Part shown: positions 14,283 to 17,393 of the stretch, piece by piece
Layout: each line of letters opens with the position of its first letter
How positions within the stretch are numbered: position 1 is the stretch's first letter
Assembly: GCA_005893365.1 (NCBI GenBank)
Contig: VBPB01000115.1
Coordinates: forward strand, 1 to 17,393
Length of the DNA: 17,393 nucleotides
Source of the DNA: Candidatus Eiseniibacteriota bacterium
Lineage (GTDB): Bacteria; Eisenbacteria; RBG-16-71-46
Direction of reading: 5' to 3'
Translations under genes and position numbers: made by a program
Notes under the pieces: generated by a model
The model's database searches: none
What the model saw: the letters and a program-made list of their open reading frames with translations, nothing else
What the model was told of the DNA's origin: nothing

Positions 14283-14319
14283 CCGGCCCGCGTCGCGCGA
14301 CGCGGGCCGGCGTGTTTTT
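14283..14319 (+). terminator. Intrinsic terminator after trxA
   Basis: CCGGCCCGCGTC (14283-14294) pairs perfectly with GACGCGGGCCGG (14299-14310) over 12 bp with a GCGC loop, followed by CGTG and T5 (14315-14319). It is a textbook rho-independent terminator for trxA. On the opposite strand, where msrB ends, the stem is followed only by TTCC, so it is probably weak in that direction. Confidence 0.88.
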
Positions 14320-14346
14320 GGGTCCGATCCGGCGGGCGCTCGTCCG

Positions 14347-14862
14347 CTACTTCTTATCCTTCTCCGCGAACTTGAGCGCGGCCGAGTTGATGCAGTAGCG
14401 CAGCCCGGTCGGCTTGGGGCCGTCGTCGAACACGTGGCCCAGGTGTCCGCCGCACCGCGCGCACGTGACCTCGTCACGCGACATCCCGTACGAGGCGTCG
14501 GTGTTCACGATCACGTGGCTCTTCTCGAACGGCTGCCAGAAGCTGGGCCAGCCGGTGCCCGAGTCGAACTTGGTCGCCGAGCTGAACAGCTCGAGCCCGC
14601 AGGCCGCGCACAGATACGTCCCCTCGGCGTGGTTGTTCCAGTACTTGCCGGTGAACGCGACCTCGGTGCCGTGCTGCCGCAACACGCGGAACTGCTCGGA
14701 GGTGAGGAGCTTCTGCCACTCCTTCTCGCTGTGGGTGACCTTCACGATCGCCTCCTTCGCCCGCGCGCCCGACGGGGTCGCGGGTCCGGCGCCAGCCGCC
14801 AACGCCGAGGCGGGCACACTCAGCGCCAGCACCAGCGCGGTGACGAGGATCCTGTCGTTCAT
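14347..14862 (-). CDS. msrB: Peptide-methionine (R)-S-oxide reductase MsrB with signal peptide
   Basis: MsrB reduces the R form of methionine sulfoxide in damaged proteins. The 171-residue protein begins with a signal sequence (MNDRILVTALVLALSVPASA then LAAG), so it is predicted to be periplasmic. Family landmarks follow: two zinc CxxC pairs (C85/C88 in LCAACGLELF; C134/C137 in TCARCGGHLGHVFDDGP), SGTGWPSF (101-108) and the catalytic Cys in RYCINSAAL (C157). ATG 14862 is chosen because AAAGGA lies 8 nt upstream and the next residues form the signal core; the longer reading from 14958 would hide it behind a charged extension. Export implies that a membrane electron carrier (DsbD-type) or another periplasmic reductant is needed; none is in the window. 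Confidence 0.93.
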   Translation of the reverse strand: MNDRILVTALVLALSVPASALAAGAGPATPSGARAKEAIVKVTHSEKEWQKLLTSEQFRVLRQHGTEVAFTGKYWNNHAEGTYLCAACGLELFSSATKFDSGTGWPSFWQPFEKSHVIVNTDASYGMSRDEVTCARCGGHLGHVFDDGPKPTGLRYCINSAALKFAEKDKK

Positions 14863-14990
14863 CGCATCAGTCCTTTCGTCGTCGGTGAGGCGCGGGGGAT
14901 CGGGCGTTCCCGGGTCTTCGCTTCGCCGTCCGGGCTCCCGGCCCGTCCCGCCGCGCAACGTCTCTACGAAGGCGCGCTCGGGTTGGGATG

Positions 14991-15025
14991 AGGATTCTCA
15001 CACAGCGCTGTCCGGCAATCGTCAA
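14991..15025 (-). promoter_or_regulatory. Candidate promoter region of msrB
   Basis: In the 211-bp gap between nnr and msrB, the minus strand has TTGACG (15025-15020) and, overlapping downstream, TTGCCG (15018-15013) with AATCCT 16 bases further (14996-14991). Either -35 is possible. The gap size suggests that msrB has its own promoter rather than sharing the nnr transcript. Confidence 0.3.
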
Positions 15026-15073
15026 ACCTCAGCCCCGGACCTCGGCGCGGAGGGCCCGCGCGCGAAGTCGGGT

Positions 15074-16714
15074 TCACGCCGAGCGCGTGGGCAGGCGCTC
15101 GGCGTGCGGGCGCGGTGCCGCGGCCGCTGCCCGGGCCGCGCCGGCCCGCAGGCGCGTCAGCGCCAGCAGCGCCAGCGGCAGCGACTCGAGCACGTCGCCG
15201 GCCGAGAGCCCGTACTGGCCGCGTTCGCCCGCCGCCAGGTCGCCGGCCAGACCGTGAGCGTAGACGCCGAGCCGGGCCGCGTCGTACGGCGCCAGACCCT
15301 GCGCGACCAGGGCGGCGATGACGCCGGTGAGCACGTCCCCCATGCCGGCGGTCGCCATCCCGGGATTCCCGGTCGGATTCACGGTCGCCTGCCCCTCCGG
15401 CGAGGCGGTCACGGTGGGAGCGCCCTTGAGCACCACCACCGAGCGCCAGCGCTGCGCCCACTCGCGCGCCGCGTCGATGCGCCGCGCCTCCAGGGCCGGG
15501 ACCGCCACGCCGGTGAGCCGCGCCATCTCGCCCAAGTGCGGGGTGAGCACGCGCGCGCCGGGCCCGCGGGTGAGCGGCTCCGGGTTCCCTGCGAAGGCGT
15601 TCAGGCCGTCGGCGTCGATGACCAGCGGCCGGTCGCACTCGGCGACCACGCGCCGCGCCAGCTCCGCCGCCTCGCGATGCCGCGACAGGCCGGAGCCCAG
15701 GGCCACCACGTCGGCCGCGGCGGCGTGCGCGAGCAGGGGCTCGAGGGCGGCGAGCGCCAGCGTGCGCTCGGCGGTCTCGGGGCTCGGCAGCGTCATCTCC
15801 TCGGTCAGCTTCACCGCGAGCACGTCGTTGAGGCTGCGGGGGATCGCGGCCTGCACGTAGCCGGCCCCGGCGCGGGTCGCGGCGTGCGCGGCCAGCGCCA
15901 CCGCGCCGGTCAACCCCACCGCGCCGCCCGCCACCAGCACGCGCCCGACGCTGCCCTTGTGCGCGCGCGGGTCGCGGGCGGGCAGCAGGGTGGCCATGTC
16001 GGGCGCCGTCGCCAGGCTCACCGGTAGGGCCGAGGCGGCGATCAGCTCGTCGGTGAGGCCTAAGTCCACGACCTCGAGCGTGCCCGTGAACGCGCGGCCC
16101 GGATACAGGAGGTTCCCGCGCTTGGGGCAGCCGAAGGTCGCGGTCAGGTCCGCCCGCACCGCCCGGCGGGCGATGACGCCGGTGTCGGCGTCGACGCCGG
16201 TCGGCAGGTCGAGCGCCACGATGCGGGTCCCGGTCTCGTCGAGGCGCCGGAACACCTCCACGCCGACGGCGAGCAGGCCCTCGGGCTCGCCGCGGGCGCC
16301 GGTGCCCAGCAGTGCGTCGACGCCGAAGTCCCAGCGCCCGCGCGATCCGACCAGTCGTTCCAGCTCGTCCGCATGCGTGATCGAGGCCACCGTGAAGCCG
16401 GTCGCGGTCAGGCGTTCGAGGTGGACGAGCGCCTCGCCACGCATCCGCGCCGGGTCGCCCAGCAGGCCGAGGTGCACCTCGGCCCCGCGCGCGCGCAGGT
16501 GGCGCGCGGCGACCAGACCGTCGCCGCCGTTGTTGCCGGTGCCGCACAGCACCAGGACGCGCAGCCCGAGCGTCGGCCCGTAACGCCGCTCCATCGCCTC
16601 GACCGCCCCGGCGCCGGCGCGTTCCATCATCTGCTCACCCGAGGCGATGCCGCGCGCCATCGCGGTGCGGTCGAGGAGGCGCATCTCCTCGGCGGTGACC
16701 AGGGGGAGCGTCAT
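15074..16714 (-). CDS. nnr: Bifunctional NAD(P)H-hydrate epimerase / ADP-dependent NAD(P)H-hydrate dehydratase
   Basis: This enzyme repairs damaged NADH and NADPH hydrates. The N-terminal YjeF_N epimerase domain (about 1-230) shows VLCGTGNNGGDGLVAARHL, DALLGTG, ALDLPTGVDADTG and KRGNLLYPG. The C-terminal ribokinase-like dehydratase domain (about 235-515) shows AHKGSVGRVLVAGG, GSGLSRH, VIDADGLNAFAGNP, LTPHLGEMARL and the nucleotide/catalytic NPGMATAGMGDVLTG. The 546-residue length is slightly above usual because of an Ala/Arg-rich tail after LLALTRLRAG. ATG 16714 is the natural start (MTLPLVTAEEMRLLDRTAM), with a weak GAG about 7 nt upstream. It begins 7 nt after the TonB-family stop, so it is probably the second gene of that transcript. 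Confidence 0.95.
   Translation of the reverse strand: MTLPLVTAEEMRLLDRTAMARGIASGEQMMERAGAGAVEAMERRYGPTLGLRVLVLCGTGNNGGDGLVAARHLRARGAEVHLGLLGDPARMRGEALVHLERLTATGFTVASITHADELERLVGSRGRWDFGVDALLGTGARGEPEGLLAVGVEVFRRLDETGTRIVALDLPTGVDADTGVIARRAVRADLTATFGCPKRGNLLYPGRAFTGTLEVVDLGLTDELIAASALPVSLATAPDMATLLPARDPRAHKGSVGRVLVAGGAVGLTGAVALAAHAATRAGAGYVQAAIPRSLNDVLAVKLTEEMTLPSPETAERTLALAALEPLLAHAAAADVVALGSGLSRHREAAELARRVVAECDRPLVIDADGLNAFAGNPEPLTRGPGARVLTPHLGEMARLTGVAVPALEARRIDAAREWAQRWRSVVVLKGAPTVTASPEGQATVNPTGNPGMATAGMGDVLTGVIAALVAQGLAPYDAARLGVYAHGLAGDLAAGERGQYGLSAGDVLESLPLALLALTRLRAGAARAAAAAPRPHAERLPTRSA
15077..15104 (-). other. Perfect 10-bp stem-loop at the 3' end of nnr
   Basis: CGCCGAGCGC and GCGCTCGGCG form a perfect 10-bp stem with an 8-base loop over the last codons of nnr. 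No T-run follows on the minus strand. It may slow transcription or protect the 3' end, or be chance in GC-rich coding DNA. Confidence 0.3.
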
Positions 16715-16721
16715 GAGAGGC

Positions 16722-17393
16722 TCACGAGAGCGTGAAGCGGACCGCGACGCGGATCCAGAAGCTCAACGTGGCGCCGTCGCGCACGCACGGCGCGAAGCGG
16801 GCCTTGGTCACCCACGCGAGCGCCGACTCGTTCAGCTCGGGGATCCCCCGATCGATGCGCGTCGCGCGCACTTGGCCGGCGGTGTCGACCAGCGCCAGCA
16901 CCCAGACCACGCCCTGGACGCCCTTGCTGCGCGCGGCCTCGGGGTAGTCGAGCGCCGGCAGCGCCAGCATGCGCGGCCAGACCGAGGGCGGGTTGCGCTC
17001 GGGCAGCGAGAGCCGGAGCGTCTCGGGCAGCGTCGCGGTGGGTGGCATGGGCGCCTTCCCTGCGACGGTGCCGACGGCCGGCGCGGTTGCCGACGCGGCG
17101 GGCTGGGACGATGCGGGCGCCGTCTTCGCGGCCGGCGTGGCGGTCGCGGGCGCCGGCGTCGAGACCTGCGTGGGCATGGGGGCGGCAGGCTCCGGGGCCT
17201 TCGCCGGCGCGGGCTCCGCGGGCTGCTTCGCCAGCAGGGTCTCGGCGACGGCGTGCTCCTTGGCCGGCGTGGCGGTCGCCGGAGGCTCGGTCGCCGGCGT
17301 CGGGGGCGGGACCGGCGCCGCCGGCTTCTTCGCGAGCGCGGCGGCATCGGGGAGCGCGCCCGTCGCCGCGGCGACCGGGGCTTCGGCCTCCCA
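16722..17393 (-). CDS. TonB-family protein (energy transducer C-terminal domain), 5' end outside the window
   Basis: The frame is open from the window edge (WEAEAPVAAATG) to the stop at 16722, giving 223 residues; the start and any N-terminal membrane anchor lie beyond 17393. The first about 130 residues are a low-complexity Ala/Pro/Thr/Lys linker (for example VPPPTPATEPPATATPAKEH), typical of TonB's periplasm-spanning region. The last about 85 residues match the TonB C-terminal fold: LPALDYPEAARSKGVQGVVW, then VDTAGQVRATRIDRGIPELN and KARFAPCVRDG. TonB couples the proton motive force, with ExbB/ExbD, to outer-membrane receptors, but many TonB-C proteins of this kind are not classical TonB. 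No receptor or exb gene is visible in the window. It is followed 7 nt later by nnr. Confidence 0.8.
   Translation of the reverse strand, partial: WEAEAPVAAATGALPDAAALAKKPAAPVPPPTPATEPPATATPAKEHAVAETLLAKQPAEPAPAKAPEPAAPMPTQVSTPAPATATPAAKTAPASSQPAASATAPAVGTVAGKAPMPPTATLPETLRLSLPERNPPSVWPRMLALPALDYPEAARSKGVQGVVWVLALVDTAGQVRATRIDRGIPELNESALAWVTKARFAPCVRDGATLSFWIRVAVRFTLS

Noticed and set aside
14414..16027. A 537-residue plus-strand frame opposite msrB and nnr
   Set aside because: Antisense to two clear enzymes and lacking any domain-like sequence.

Overview
The window is a chromosomal stretch of very high GC DNA. Lines I counted by hand run from about 63% to above 80%, mostly above 70%. The organism is a diderm (Gram-negative-type) bacterium: there is an OmpA-family peptidoglycan-binding porin, a second outer-membrane barrel ending in Phe, a TonB-family protein, an AsmA-family protein and a periplasmic MsrB. 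The mix resembles uncultured high-GC phyla such as Candidatus Eisenbacteria or related lineages, but no rRNA or marker gene is present, so this is only a guess. I see no tRNA, rRNA, CRISPR or phage genes.

Left part (1-4917, minus strand): a membrane glycosyltransferase-like protein with a TPR-like tail, then an AsmA-family gene, then the start of mscL, closely spaced as an envelope operon. The AsmA gene carries one extra base in a G5 run that breaks its frame. Middle (4974-11005, plus strand): KDPG aldolase (eda) overlaps by 4 nt an uncharacterised outer-membrane barrel gene. A promoter and strong ribosome site then lead to an OmpA protein with five 30-residue calcium-type repeats. Directly after it lies a 168-bp palindromic MITE-like element whose first bases supply the OmpA stop codon. 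A SAM methyltransferase and an M20 amidohydrolase follow.

Right part (11043-17393): a TPR/retropepsin-like aspartyl protease gene is broken by an internal loss. Converging on it are a DUF2231 membrane protein and a rhomboid protease (minus). Thioredoxin (plus) diverges from the rhomboid gene, ends in a strong intrinsic terminator, and faces a secreted methionine sulfoxide reductase B (minus). The nicotinamide-nucleotide repair enzyme Nnr follows, just downstream of a TonB-family gene that runs off the window end.

The common theme is envelope biogenesis and maintenance (MscL, AsmA, GT-C, barrels, OmpA, rhomboid, TonB) mixed with housekeeping repair (MsrB, thioredoxin, Nnr). No single dedicated pathway or defence system is visible. 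The most unusual structures are the palindromic element at the ompA end, the eda-barrel coupling, and the two broken reading frames. No gene-free stretch exceeds 300 bases.
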